Shown in pieces: positions 9,232 through 17,620 of a stretch of DNA of 20,104 nt (its first letter is position 1; each line of letters starts with the position of its first letter). Source of the DNA: Nemertoderma westbladi (lineage: Eukaryota > Xenacoelomorpha > Nemertodermatida > Nemertodermatidae); the NCBI GenBank assembly GCA_032718475.1, contig JAUCBJ010005071.1:1-20104 (forward strand), in the 5' to 3' direction. Below the pieces are notes generated by a model. That model made no database searches and was not told the DNA's origin. It saw only the letters and a list, made by a program, of their open reading frames with translations. A program made the translations under genes and the position numbers.

Positions 9232-9278
9232 CAGACCTTGACGAGTTGAGTGAGCAGACCTTGACGAGACGAGTTGAG
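9232..9278. repeat. Short tandem duplication at the left edge of the Pao fragment
   Basis: CAGACCTTGACGAGTTGAG at 9232-9250 recurs at 9255-9278 with a five-base internal addition (GACGA). It lies where integrase similarity has just ended. Confidence 0.7.
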
Positions 9279-9299
9279 GTGTTAATGTAACTTTAACGC

Positions 9300-10205
9300 T
9301 GAATAGCTTCTCCTCCAATAGAGTTCTAAGTAGTTCATCAGTCAAGTAAGCCTTACACGGAATGATATGATGGCCTACCTTAGTGCTTCTTATTAACCCT
9401 TCCCAACTTTTGCCCCACCTGGGCGCATTGGTGGTGTTAAGTGTCCACATAGACACTGACATTTTGAGGTGTTCTTCAAGTTGGTGGTCATTCCAGTCAG
9501 TGATAAATTTGGAAATTTCGTTGTTGGCGCCTACGAAATTAGTCCCCTGATCAGATCTCATAGTTCGACTAGTTCCAAATCTACCGATCTGCCTCTGAAG
9601 GCAAAGAATGAAAGACTTTTCATCGACATATCATTGACCATATCGAGATAGACAGCTCGAAAAGTCATGCAAACAAAGATCACGCACCACTGCTTTACTA
9701 TCTAATGAGCGCATTTAACTTCAAAGGGCCCGAAGAGATCCACGCCAGTGTGTGTAAACGGGGGGTGATAGCAGTCAACTCTTTCCATCAGGAGTGCCGC
9801 TTCCAACTGCGTTATCGGCTTACTGTAAATCCTCTTGGAAGGTATGCAATTCCGCAACATTTTGTTAAGAGCCGCATGAGGGTGAACTAAGTAGTAGCGC
9901 ATCCTTATCTTACTCAGTATATGTTCTCTCCTGGCGTGATAGAGTCGGTAGTGAACGTCCTGTATCAACTTAGTTTGGATCTCGGGAACGAATATTAATG
10001 TTGGAAACATAGTGTCTTTAGAGATAGGAGCATTAGTGAGACGGCCTCCAACTCGAATCAATCCATTAATCCTAATACTTGAGAATTTGTCTGACATTGG
10101 AGTCAAAGGATTGACGCTGAGTTGATTATATTTCTCAGGTCTCTCAAGTTTCTGTGAGAGCCTTAAAAGTTGTAAATTAGATTTATCAACTTCAAGGGGT
10201 GACAA
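9300..10205 (-). pseudogene. BEL/Pao integrase, truncated
   Basis: The part at 10205-9702 has the N-terminal region, with histidines in LYHARREHILSKIR, then LRNCIPSK where the zinc-binding pair of cysteines is expected; the second cysteine is replaced by serine. HTGVDLFGPFEVK gives the first catalytic aspartate. After frame breaks, SDQGTNFVGA (from 9552) gives the second aspartate and PRWGKSWEGLIRSTK the catalytic glutamate, 49 residues further on, a spacing I consider normal for this group. Similarity ends after TDELLRTLLEE at about 9310; the usual LN.RPL...LTP block does not follow. Integrase inserts the element cDNA into chromosomes; this copy cannot work because of stops and truncation. 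Confidence 0.88.
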
Positions 10206-10515
10206 GCCTTCTACAGGTATATATTATTAGTACTATATCTATAGTGGAATAGTTGTTTCAGAATAGTTATAGCCCTACATACTTTATCCCACGAGCTATA
10301 ATTTTAATTCGGCCCTTGGGACTGTTAGGTCCTTGCCCTTAATCAGGGATTTGGACGCGACAAGAGATACACGAATGTCTTGGGGTGTTGTAGCCCTATA
10401 ATACCAAGACCCTTGTTGCTTGCGTTACCAAAGACATGAAACTGGTATGTATGGGCAGCATTTGGAAAATATGCTCGAGGTACCCGAAAGTTTTCAATAT
10501 CGGGCAAGGCATTTT
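10206..10515 (-). pseudogene. BEL/Pao RNase H-like region
   Basis: In shifting frames the minus strand reads YQFHVFGNASNKGLG, resembling the FCDAS start of Pao RNase H, then VSLVASKSLIKGKDLTVPRAE, resembling the conserved R.SLV.SK..V.P....TIPR.EL block. At least one frameshift and a stop separate the two. RNase H would remove RNA from the RNA/DNA hybrid. The first catalytic Asp is replaced by Asn in what can be read. Confidence 0.7.
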
Positions 10516-10525
10516 CCCATTTCAG

Positions 10526-10729
10526 TCATTGATTTAGTAGATCACCTGAAAGAGGTTCGTCCCATGTAAGATTTTGGTCCCACATGGTTTTGACTATGTA
10601 CCTAGCTTCCAGAATTACAGGACGTATAAAGCCTATGGGATCAAATAATGTACTCAATATACTAAGACAGATATGTTTAGTATGTACACCTGGAGGTTGA
10701 ACCTGGACTTTGAAGCACATTTTGTCCAA
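10526..10729 (-). pseudogene. Pao-type connection region between RT and RNase H
   Basis: Contains ICLSILSTLFDPIGFIRPV and then MWDQNLTWDEPL. The S..FDP.GF..P pattern followed by LW.....WDE.L is characteristic of BEL/Pao pol proteins (the region Pfam names after the Pao peptidase). Open for 67 codons, bounded by stops. Confidence 0.85.
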
Positions 10730-10742
10730 TTGAGTATCCCAT

Positions 10743-11435
10743 CTAAGACCAAAATTTGGTAGCTGGTAGATAATCTTTGTTCAGATCCAGATCATGGCTG
10801 CCTCTCTGTTCCTTGGGTATGGTTGACAAGAATTCCCGGGAATTGCTCGTGAACTTTGTCAATCTGAAGTCACCCTTCTTTAAACAGTCGACTGTTCCTT
10901 GGGCAATAGACATGGCTTCTTCAACAGTAGGGATATAATGAAAATTATCGTCTATGAATATGTTACGCTTTATGTTATTTATAACTTCATGCAACATATA
11001 CAACATGACAAGCATTAGAGGGACTGGATATCAACCAGAAGGCTTGTATAGTCATCCAATATTCTTTCGGAGGTTTAGAAAAATCTCCTTCGGCCACCAG
11101 AGGAATCACAGACTATCCTGGTCTTCCGGGATAACCTTAACTTGTAGAAACATTCCTTCGATGTCTAAGGGGAAGGCTATGTCATATTGTCGCAATCTAA
11201 TTAATATCCCAGGTAGTGAACGCAATAAGTTAGGGTCAGCCATTAGTTGGGAATTCAGTGATTGTCCCTTGTATAAGGCTGATCCATCGAATACTACTCT
11301 CAGCTTGTCAGGTTTGTCAGGCTGTTTCATATAATGATGAGTCATGTAGTAAGTGCGATCAGTATGGGGAGTATCGGGCGGTACCTCCGTTGCGTATCCT
11401 TCACTAATAGTCTTCGTCATCTGTTCGTTGTACAT
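10743..11435 (-). pseudogene. BEL/Pao reverse transcriptase
   Basis: The right part (11435-11106) carries KLRVVFDGSALYKGQSLN and then DIEGMFLQVKV, with the first catalytic aspartate of motif A. The left part (11015-10743) has NIFIDDNFHY, the motif C pair of aspartates in the FIDD/YVDD position, then LTKFTSNSREFL. Between them, at about 11015-11105, the frame is broken though conserved residues can still be traced. All three catalytic aspartates remain, so the damage is mainly frameshifts and stops. Confidence 0.9.
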
Positions 11436-11458
11436 TCTGTGAGCATTAGGGTCGCCAC

Positions 11459-11959
11459 TTAGTGTCTTTTTAGTTGACTAAGGCATTTCTCAGCTAAGAT
11501 GCGATTATTCATCAACTTCACCAACTTAGAGTGCCAAAGTAATCCAGTTTCGTATGAATTTGTATTTGAATGCGTATTGAATTCAATATATCTGAATATC
11601 TGAATTTGTATCACTCGTTCTTCTTCGATGGATAAAGCACAATCATGGGAATTTTCCTCCATTTTCTGCTGATCTACCAAGTTTGAAATCTTCTCGGTTA
11701 AAGTTGCATCCGTTAGCGATTTATGTAGTAAAATATCCCTGTCTTCTTCAGCATCAGAATATCCATCAGATATTTGAGTCATGCTGGTTAATAAGCAGCG
11801 TGTGTATTCTCCATATTCCAGCATGGTGGTGGAATCCTCCATATTAAATCTGGAAGTCGGTGAGTCGTTGTCGCCGGATTCACTTGATTTATAGTCGTAA
11901 ATTTTTGAAAATTTTGTTCCAAAATCGGATCCTCCCTCCACGAATTCCTCCGCTTCCAC
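11459..11959 (-). pseudogene. BEL/Pao linker between protease and RT
   Basis: A 166-codon open stretch rich in Glu, Asp and Ser. It ends with TGLLWHSKLVKLMNNRILAE, the Pao pattern of G..LLW......NR..A that stands just before the RT fingers. The first part has no clear homology that I can name and may be element-specific. Confidence 0.75.
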
Positions 11960-12729
11960 AATCTTACCGGATTTATGAGAATGATATAATTGGTCGATAT
12001 GTTTTCTGAATAAATATGGTTAGTTGATATGTTCTCACTAGTCATTCTTTCATATAAAGTCTTTATCGATAGGCCAGTGCAGAACCAACCGATCCTGGTT
12101 CTACCAGCGTATGTAGTCAAAGGCGGAGGCGAACTAGGGAGCTTTTCCAAAATTTCCAGGGCCTCTGGCGCGTTCTGGCCGATTAATAATTGAACTCCTT
12201 GTCGATCAAGTTCGTATCTGGGAATATTGTTATATTTCACAAAAGCGTCGTTTTCCCAATCATACATAGGAGCTTGACTTTCTGCAAAGTTCTTGATAGC
12301 AACCATCTTTATGTTATTCAATTTACATATTTCATTTGTGTCTCCAGGATCTGATAAAGAAATTTTGTAATAACGAGTTTGTATAACCGATTGCCAGATT
12401 TGCATCACGCCAGACAGGTTTAATTTCATTGGATGTCCAACTGTCTCGTTGAATAGCTCAAGTGATTTGGGGTCAGAGGTATTTAGAGATACTTGGCTGT
12501 CCGATGCTTGTTCGGGAGTTGATGGTAACTCATACATGATGGCTTTATAAACTAGTACTACATTATTGCAACTTTCCTCGTCCATGGAGAACTCATCTAT
12601 GTCGAATTCCTGTTCAGAACTAGCCGATGTATCATAAGGTGAATAATCGGTGAATTGAACCTTTATTTCCATTTGAGGAGCTATATCCTTTTGATGCAAT
12701 AGGTAGTGATGATTTCCATTGCACTTGAC
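11960..12729 (-). pseudogene. BEL/Pao end of gag and protease-like region
   Basis: The start, right of 12700, encodes the second half of a zinc knuckle (CVKCNGNHHYLLH) directly followed by a long open frame of about 240 residues in this interval. Near its end QLLIGQNAPEALEIL and then TRIGWFCTG match the LLIG and T..GW...G signatures that close the BEL/Pao aspartic protease (A16-like). The expected catalytic D-S/T-G triplet is not visible in the first part, so the active site is either lost or too diverged. A 30-bp near-duplication encodes two copies of SENISTN at about 11990-12039. The frame runs on past the break at about 11960 into unrelated residues. Confidence 0.75.
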
Positions 12730-12733
12730 ACAC
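12730..12733. repeat. Target-site duplication of the LINE (ACAC), left copy
   Basis: ACAC directly before the LINE; the matching copy is 13262-13265. Removing the LINE and one copy brings the two halves of the zinc-knuckle coding sequence into the same frame. Confidence 0.7.
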
Positions 12734-13261
12734 GGTAAAATGGCTTTCCGTAAGGAAAATGGTGATGCTCAACCAGTTGAAACTAGCATATCGAATTGTT
12801 AACAAAACTGCGCCGAATTATCTAATTAAATCGTTCCAACTCGCTTCGGAATCTCACAATTACCCAACCCACCACGCCACCACACATCGCGTTATCTTGC
12901 CACAAACCCACCTCAGCGCCACTCAGAAGACCTTCAGTTACTCTGCCAGCGTGTTATGGAACAAAATTCCTAACACACTGGTCGAATCTCGTTCACTGAA
13001 GTCGTTTGCAGTTAACTGCAAAAAATGGCTCGAAGAAAATATGACGATATAACGATTCAACGAATAGAAAAATCCAGATTTTACATTACGGATCTAACTC
13101 TTAAACTTTTTGTTTATTTTATTTAATTTACCGGTAAAAATTGTACTTCTGTATATCACTCTAATGTTATACATGCCTTACCACAACCCGCTTGTAAATG
13201 AGGTCATCAGACCTCAAGCGGCTATTGTGGGTACATAAAAAACATTATGATGATGATGATG
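12734..13261 (+). mobile_element. 5'-truncated LINE (3' end of ORF2, 3' UTR, ATG-repeat tail)
   Basis: The 97-codon frame at 12759-13052 has LKLAYRIVNKTAPNYLIKSF, then KTFSYSASVLWNKIPNTL and SLKSFAVNCKKWLEE. This is the typical C-terminal tail of reverse transcriptases of Jockey/CR1-like LINEs: L..YRI.N..AP.YL, then FSYSA..LWN.LP. About 200 bases of 3' UTR follow, ending in a microsatellite tail (ATGATGATG...). The catalytic RT part is absent, as usual for 5'-truncated copies made by target-primed reverse transcription. It lies antisense to the Pao gag it interrupts and is flanked by ACAC on both sides. The clade is inferred from the pattern only. Confidence 0.88.
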
Positions 13262-13265
13262 ACAC
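13262..13265. repeat. Target-site duplication of the LINE (ACAC), right copy
   Basis: Matches 12730-12733 and follows the LINE tail directly. Confidence 0.7.
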
Positions 13266-13810
13266 TTGTAGGTATCCTTTAAATAACATTTATTCCTGCT
13301 ATGTCCTGGACACAAGCACAGGAATCATACCCTTAATGTGCTGACAGTTTCTCTTCGTTTCTCTAAAGACATTTTAATTAAGTCTGGGCACTGCGAGAGC
13401 CTATGTGACTCTTTACTACATAATAAGCAGCCAGTGTTGTAATTTACTGATTTAATGATCGGTTTCAGTGGTTTTATTTCTGATTTTTGTGTTTGTTGTG
13501 TTTTCATAGTCCGAATCGGAGTTCGGTCACGAGATGGTCTGTCTAGTTGACCCTTGCGTCGAGGTTAGGGAGATCTTGGGTCCTTGCGTTGTTGTGCTGT
13601 GCGTTTCTGGTTATCCGAGATGTGATATGAGCTTTCACTTTCTTCGGATTCCTCCTCGCACGTCTATAGATCGGTTTGATAAACTCGCTCCCGACGTTTA
13701 GTTGGGGATGTTTTGTCAGATTTTGGATCTATGTGGCGTTCGCGTCATTATGTAATCATCAGCAATGAGAATTCATAATCGAGGTATTCCAAAAATTCTT
13801 TCATACCCAA
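13266..13810 (-). pseudogene. BEL/Pao gag, C-terminal part with zinc knuckles
   Basis: Leftward from 13805 a trace reads KEFLEYLDYEFSL, like the end of the BEL gag matrix/capsid region. A Lys/Arg-rich section with stops follows. The 60-codon frame at 13507-13325 has CLLCSKESHRLSQC, a CX2CX4HX4C zinc knuckle. After a stop and frameshift, CLCPGHSRNKC gives the second knuckle, cut by the LINE just as the third pair of cysteines begins. Zinc knuckles bind the element RNA for packaging. The N-terminal half of gag, the start codon and the 5' LTR are not found to the right of 13810. Confidence 0.8.
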
Positions 13811-13859
13811 AGCTCTATTATATCATTGTTAATTAATTTAAGCCGGCACCTTAAATATT

Positions 13860-14062
13860 GTATAATCTTAACTCTCAATGCAGTAATAATTATATTTTCT
13901 ATTGTGTAGTTTATATTGTTTATAATGTTGACATATCACACCATTATATATCTGTGCTATCTGTTAGTTATATAGGAGGAGGTGTTCTCGTTATATCTTA
14001 TAAGCCATTGTTGGCTGGGGGCAACTTGCCCATGACATTAAATTGCATTCATTCATTCATAT
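13860..14062 (+). mobile_element. Possible LINE 3' end with CATT-repeat tail
   Basis: The stretch ends in GGCAACTTGCCCATG..., then a T/A-rich link and CATTCATTCATTCAT at about 14046-14061. A short stem (GGGCAAC/CTTGCCC-like) followed by a 4-base microsatellite is typical of CR1/L2-like LINE 3' ends. No protein similarity is seen in the open frame at 13858-14100, so this is based on the tail alone. Confidence 0.4.
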
Positions 14063-14102
14063 CTATCAATATGACAGAACAACACCCTGCTAAGATTTAG
14101 TT

Positions 14103-14487
14103 AGGCTAAGGGGGTTTTCCTGGTCTCTGATTTTTTTTCAGAAGTTATTTTTCAAGTTTTTCATTTTATAGTTATCTGTCTGTCTGTTTATAGAGATCTA
14201 TCTGCCTGACCAACAGTCTGTCTGTCAAAATAAAAGAAGTGCACATTAAACATTAACTAACACTAACATAAACTAACACTTTTGGTGTGGGGCTTTTCAT
14301 GGTCGCCATTTGCCATTCCGATGGCAGTTTTCAAATTTGATGGCTTCTAAACTCTCTGTCTGTCTGTCTAACTGCCCCACAGAATTACCCACAGACTGAT
14401 ACGCAGGCATACAGACATACACAACAGTATCAATTTTGAAAACTTTCAAACGAAGTGAAATCAATGAACAAGAAAACCCCTTAAAGG
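14103..14487. repeat. Imperfect inverted repeat, about 385 bp, with CTGT-rich body
   Basis: The left end (GCTAAGGGGGTTTTCCTGG) pairs with the right end, which in reverse complement reads TTTAAGGGGTTTTCTTG; similarity continues for roughly 28 bases. The body holds CTGTCTGTCTGT runs at about 14177, 14217 and 14360. It may be a short non-autonomous DNA element. No duplication was found at its edges. Confidence 0.4.
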
Positions 14488-14489
14488 AA

Positions 14490-15126
14490 ATTTTTGAGCC
14501 CTGATAATTGGCTTTTTCATAAGAACAAACCAACAGTCTGATTTATTGAAAGTTCGTAACATGTTGATTTTGGAACCAAGTATCGTATGGAATCCATCAA
14601 GGTTTTACATCACGCATATAATTAATACCTCTTGCAAACATACCTATTTTACCGCAGTCTTATAGGAAATTAAATATTGCATTGCAAACAATGAATCACA
14701 TTGTATGAAATTGGCTGGGAAAACCAAGTGATTTGCATAACGCAGTCTAGACAAGTCCAAAGAAAAATATAATATTGTTTTATACAATAATATTCTATAC
14801 TCACTGGCAACTCACAAAGCAGCAATATCATTGTCAAACTTCAGAATATAGGATTAGCCATGAGATGAAAGCAAACACAAACACTTGCAATTCTAGCAAT
14901 ATTTAGAGCATTATGTTTGTTATATTTGCAGTTTGACTTAATTATCCAGTAGATTATATCTTAACTTGGTGATTAAACATACAGATCAGTGGTAGAAATA
15001 TGTAATATTAGTGGGATGATTAAAATATGTAGTGAATAACAAAGAATAATTAATACACCTTTATACTTGTCTTTCATATTCAGTAGGATTCCGTGTCAAC
15101 ACTGTGAAAAGTAATTTCAAGCAGTG
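14490..15126. other. Non-coding AT-rich stretch, nothing recognised
   Basis: No open frame, repeat or RNA gene can be supported here. Small AT-rich hairpins occur (for example near 14770-14795) but are ordinary for this composition. Confidence 0.5.
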
Positions 15127-15146
15127 GCTGGGGCTGCGGCCCCAGC
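15127..15146. repeat. GC-rich perfect hairpin (8-bp stem, TGCG loop)
   Basis: GCTGGGGC and GCCCCAGC flank TGCG. It stands 15 bases before the poly(C)/poly(G) hairpin in an otherwise AT-rich area. Confidence 0.85.
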
Positions 15147-15161
15147 GGAATTATTAAGAAG

Positions 15162-15214
15162 CCCCCCCCCCCCCCCCCAATTAATAAAGACGGGGGGGGG
15201 GGGGGGGGGGGGGG
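15162..15214. repeat. Poly(C)17 and poly(G)23 facing each other over 13 bases
   Basis: C17 at 15162-15178 and G23 at 15192-15214 are separated by AATTAATAAAGAC. They can pair as a 17-bp G-C stem. Exact lengths may be affected by sequencing error. Confidence 0.85.
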
Positions 15215-15903
15215 TAGGTTCGGGTACCAAATGAAACAATAAACCCAGCCCCTCCAATGTCCCTTATAAACAATCAGCAGAAACTTAGCTATAAAGGTAA
15301 ATTTCTATACAAAAAAATATATATTTGCACAACAAAATTCAATTGAATTAGAAATTTCAAAAAGTAAGAAGGTTATGTAGTTGACCTATTGAATTTAAAC
15401 CTAATTCGAGAGGAGATGCGGACAAATGAGATCCGCACAATGCGGACCCAAACAAAAAGTATGATTTTAAAAATGAGGTTCGAATTGACCTGCTCCCAAT
15501 TGTCCGGGTCCGAATTGTTCGGATGCAAATCCGTTGAGAGACTCTACTCTGTAATAGTTTATAGAAAATCTGGAACGTTTCGTATAATTACTTTACACAT
15601 CATCAGCCGAAATAACGGTAAAAATTATGCCTAAAAAAATATTTTTTTATCACATCATTACAGTACAGTACATCACATTACATCATTATATTGGTCGTGA
15701 TGCTACTTAACTACGACCTTCTACTAAAAGAAAGCATCATTATTTGTAGAGATAAACCCAAACTGAATGTACAGGGCACCTCATTCCACCGGACGCTATT
15801 ATACCCTTAAAACTTTCTATATTACTGTATATTCTTCTATACCCTTTCTGCTAACCTACACTACTATAACCTGCTTTACATACACAGCGACAAGACTGTA
15901 TAA
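15215..15903. other. Non-coding stretch with one decayed pair of the 15-bp units
   Basis: Short plus-strand open frames at 15389-15634 and 15767-15976 have no recognisable motif. At 15646-15695 there is a loose CATCAC/CATTA/CAGTA simple-sequence stretch. Confidence 0.45.
15495..15523. repeat. Two decayed units of the foldback-element 15-bp repeat
   Basis: CCAATTGTCCGGG followed by TCCGAATTGTTCGGA matches two reverse units of the arrays at 2832-2888 and 3729-3817 with few changes. It is isolated, about 11.7 kb from the arrays. Confidence 0.7.
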
Positions 15904-15911
15904 GTTCCCCC

Positions 15912-16044
15912 CATATGCACTGCACTCACTACTTAATATTTTCTACAATACAATCTCATATTCTAACCTCCCGTAGTGTAGGCCTACCGGTACCGTTTTT
16001 GTTCCCCCCCCCCCCCCCCCCCCATATGCACTGAACTCACTACT
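15912..16044. repeat. 22-bp direct repeat ending in the minisatellite
   Basis: CATATGCACTG.ACTCACTACT occurs at 15912-15933 and 16023-16044 with one difference, each copy preceded by a C run (C6 and C20). The second copy joins directly to the minisatellite. Confidence 0.85.
16004..16023. repeat. Poly(C) run, 20 bases
   Basis: Uninterrupted C20 on the left of the minisatellite; a G24 run stands on the right (16872-16895), so the pair is in inverted orientation. Confidence 0.9.
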
Positions 16045-16770
16045 GTGGCCCTTGATACACTGTAACCCTGGCACACTGTGGCCCCTGGCACACTGTGGGC
16101 ACTGGCAGACTGCGGCCTCTGGCACACTGTGGACACTGGCAGACTGCGGCCTCTGGCACACTGTGGCCCCTGGCACACTTTGGCTCCTGGTACACTGCGG
16201 CCCTGGCACACTGTGGCCCTTGGCACACAGAGGCCCTGGCACACTTCGGCCCCTGGCACACTGCGCACGTGGCACACTGCGGCCTCTGGCACACTGTGGC
16301 CCCTGACACACTGCGGCCCCTGGTACACTGCGGCCCCTGGCACACTGCGGCCCCTGGCACACTGCGGCCCCTGGCACTTTGCGGCCCCTGGCACACTGCG
16401 GCCCCTGGTACACTGCTGCCCCTGGTACACTGCGGCCCATGGTACACTGAGGCCCCTGGCACACTGCGGCCCTGGCACACTGCGGTCCCTGGTACACTGC
16501 GGCCCCTGGCACACTGCGGCCCCTGGTACACTGCGGCCCCTGGCACACTGCAGTCCCTCGCACACTGCGGCCCTGGCACACTGCGGCTCCGTGCACACTG
16601 CGGCCCTGGCACACTGCGGCTCCTGGCACACTGCGGCCCTGGCACACTGCGGCTCCTGGCACACTGCGGCCCCTGGCACACTGAGGCCCCTGGCACACTG
16701 TGGACCCTGGCACACTGCGGCCCCTGGTACTCTGCGGCCCCTGGTACTCTCCGGCCCCCGGCACACAGCA
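16043..16770. repeat. Minisatellite, 17-18-bp unit, about 40 copies
   Basis: Tandem units of CTGGCACACTGCGGCCCC with frequent 17-bp variants and recurrent changes (TACACTG, TGTGG, CTCCTGG). Because 18 is a multiple of three and the unit lacks stops, long open frames of 240-290 codons arise in several frames on both strands; these encode only repeats and are not genes. GC content is far above the surroundings. Confidence 0.97.
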
Positions 16771-16871
16771 TTAAGATTAACCCGCATTTGGAATTCGCTA
16801 GATATCAATATGAAACAAATACAAAATATACAAAATATTGTGCTAATTTCGGGGTTTATCAACGATTAGTT

Positions 16872-16895
16872 GGGGGGGGGGGGGGGGGGGGGGGG
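16872..16895. repeat. Poly(G) run, 24 bases
   Basis: Uninterrupted G24, about 100 bases right of the minisatellite. Confidence 0.9.
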
Positions 16896-16939
16896 TTAGT
16901 GCGGTAATAATGTAATGTCAATATATGTTTACAGTACAG

Positions 16940-17104
16940 CACTACAGTAGGGCATTCCATCCAATGGCGATGCTGCTTCTTGATATTTCCCATCAACCAT
17001 CAGTGACGGTTGGCTCCGCCCATGCCAAGCTGCCTCTGTTATTTTTATATTGTAATTATAACGGAGTTTCGGGAAATAAAAGATATAATAATAATAATAA
17101 TAAT
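16940..17104 (+). mobile_element. Possible LINE 3' end with ATA/AAT-repeat tail
   Basis: A moderately GC-rich segment (CGATGCTGCTTCTTG..., GGTTGGCTCCGCCCATG) ends in GAAATAAAAGAT and then an ATA/AAT microsatellite to 17104. This is the form of a short, 5'-truncated LINE. It abuts the plus-strand Pao fragment. No protein part is present, so the evidence is only structural. Confidence 0.4.
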
Positions 17105-17112
17105 CAAGCTAC

Positions 17113-17620
17113 CTAAATGATAGACCCCTTCTCCCCATTTCGTCCAGTCCACAAGCGATGGAACCCCTCACACCAGCTCATTTCTAACTAAGAAAACCGG
17201 TGCTTATGCTACCCAAATCCGCATGGATGGCAGGATGGCGATGAACTATTGAGACGTACCTGGCAAATATCCTATCTCGGCTACTATCTCGGCGATTCGC
17301 TACACACTTTGAAAGATACTATCTAGCCTCGATCCAAATGGTTTTCTAAAAGGGAAAATGTATCTATTGGTGACATAGTAGTACTCTTAGTGGATCAAGA
17401 CCAACCTAGAAAGAACTCGGAAACGGGTCGTATAACTGAAATTCATACGGGCAATGATGATTTAGTACGTTCAGTTGAATTAGCCATTTGGAGAGCTAAA
17501 CCCATACCCAAAGTACACTATTTCAATCGACCAATCGGACACCTTTGTTTACTAGAACTGGCAAGGGAACGTTTTGGTAACTATGGGCAACAACGGGTTA
17601 GGCCAAGTAGTCTGACCTAA
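17113..17620 (+). pseudogene. BEL/Pao pol end: integrase C-terminal part and DUF5641-type domain
   Basis: From 17113 the frame reads LNDRPLLPISSSP and then EPLTPAHF before a TAA stop at 17185-17187; LN.RPL...EPLTP.HF is the block that follows the catalytic core in BEL/Pao integrases. After breaks, RTWQISYLGYYLGD and PRSKWF lead into NVSIGDIVVLLVDQDQPRK, GRITEIHTGNDDLVRSVEL and a final RVRPSSLT stop at 17620. GD.V.......PR..W..GR...........VR.V.. is the signature of the C-terminal domain of Pao pol (DUF5641). The upstream pol part is absent on this strand; a LINE-like tail stands in its place. Confidence 0.88.

Larger units (their letters stand above)
9300..13810 (-). mobile_element. Decayed BEL/Pao LTR retrotransposon (gag to mid-integrase)
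   Basis: Leftward order is gag with zinc knuckles, protease-like region, reverse transcriptase, Pao-type RT/RNase H region, integrase: the classical BEL/Pao gene order. All parts carry stops or frameshifts relative to each other. The gag is interrupted by a LINE at 12734-13261. No LTR is recognised at either end; the 5' part of gag is missing beyond about 13810, and integrase ends near 9300 before its C-terminal part. The separate entries describe each domain. Confidence 0.9.

Noticed and set aside
14728-14740. Octamer-like ATTTGCAT site
   Set aside because: A single 8-mer without context is not evidence of a regulatory element.
15943-16907. Long open frames of 240-290 codons on both strands
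   Set aside because: They are produced by the stop-free 18-bp minisatellite unit in several frames at once; the translated sequence is only the repeat.
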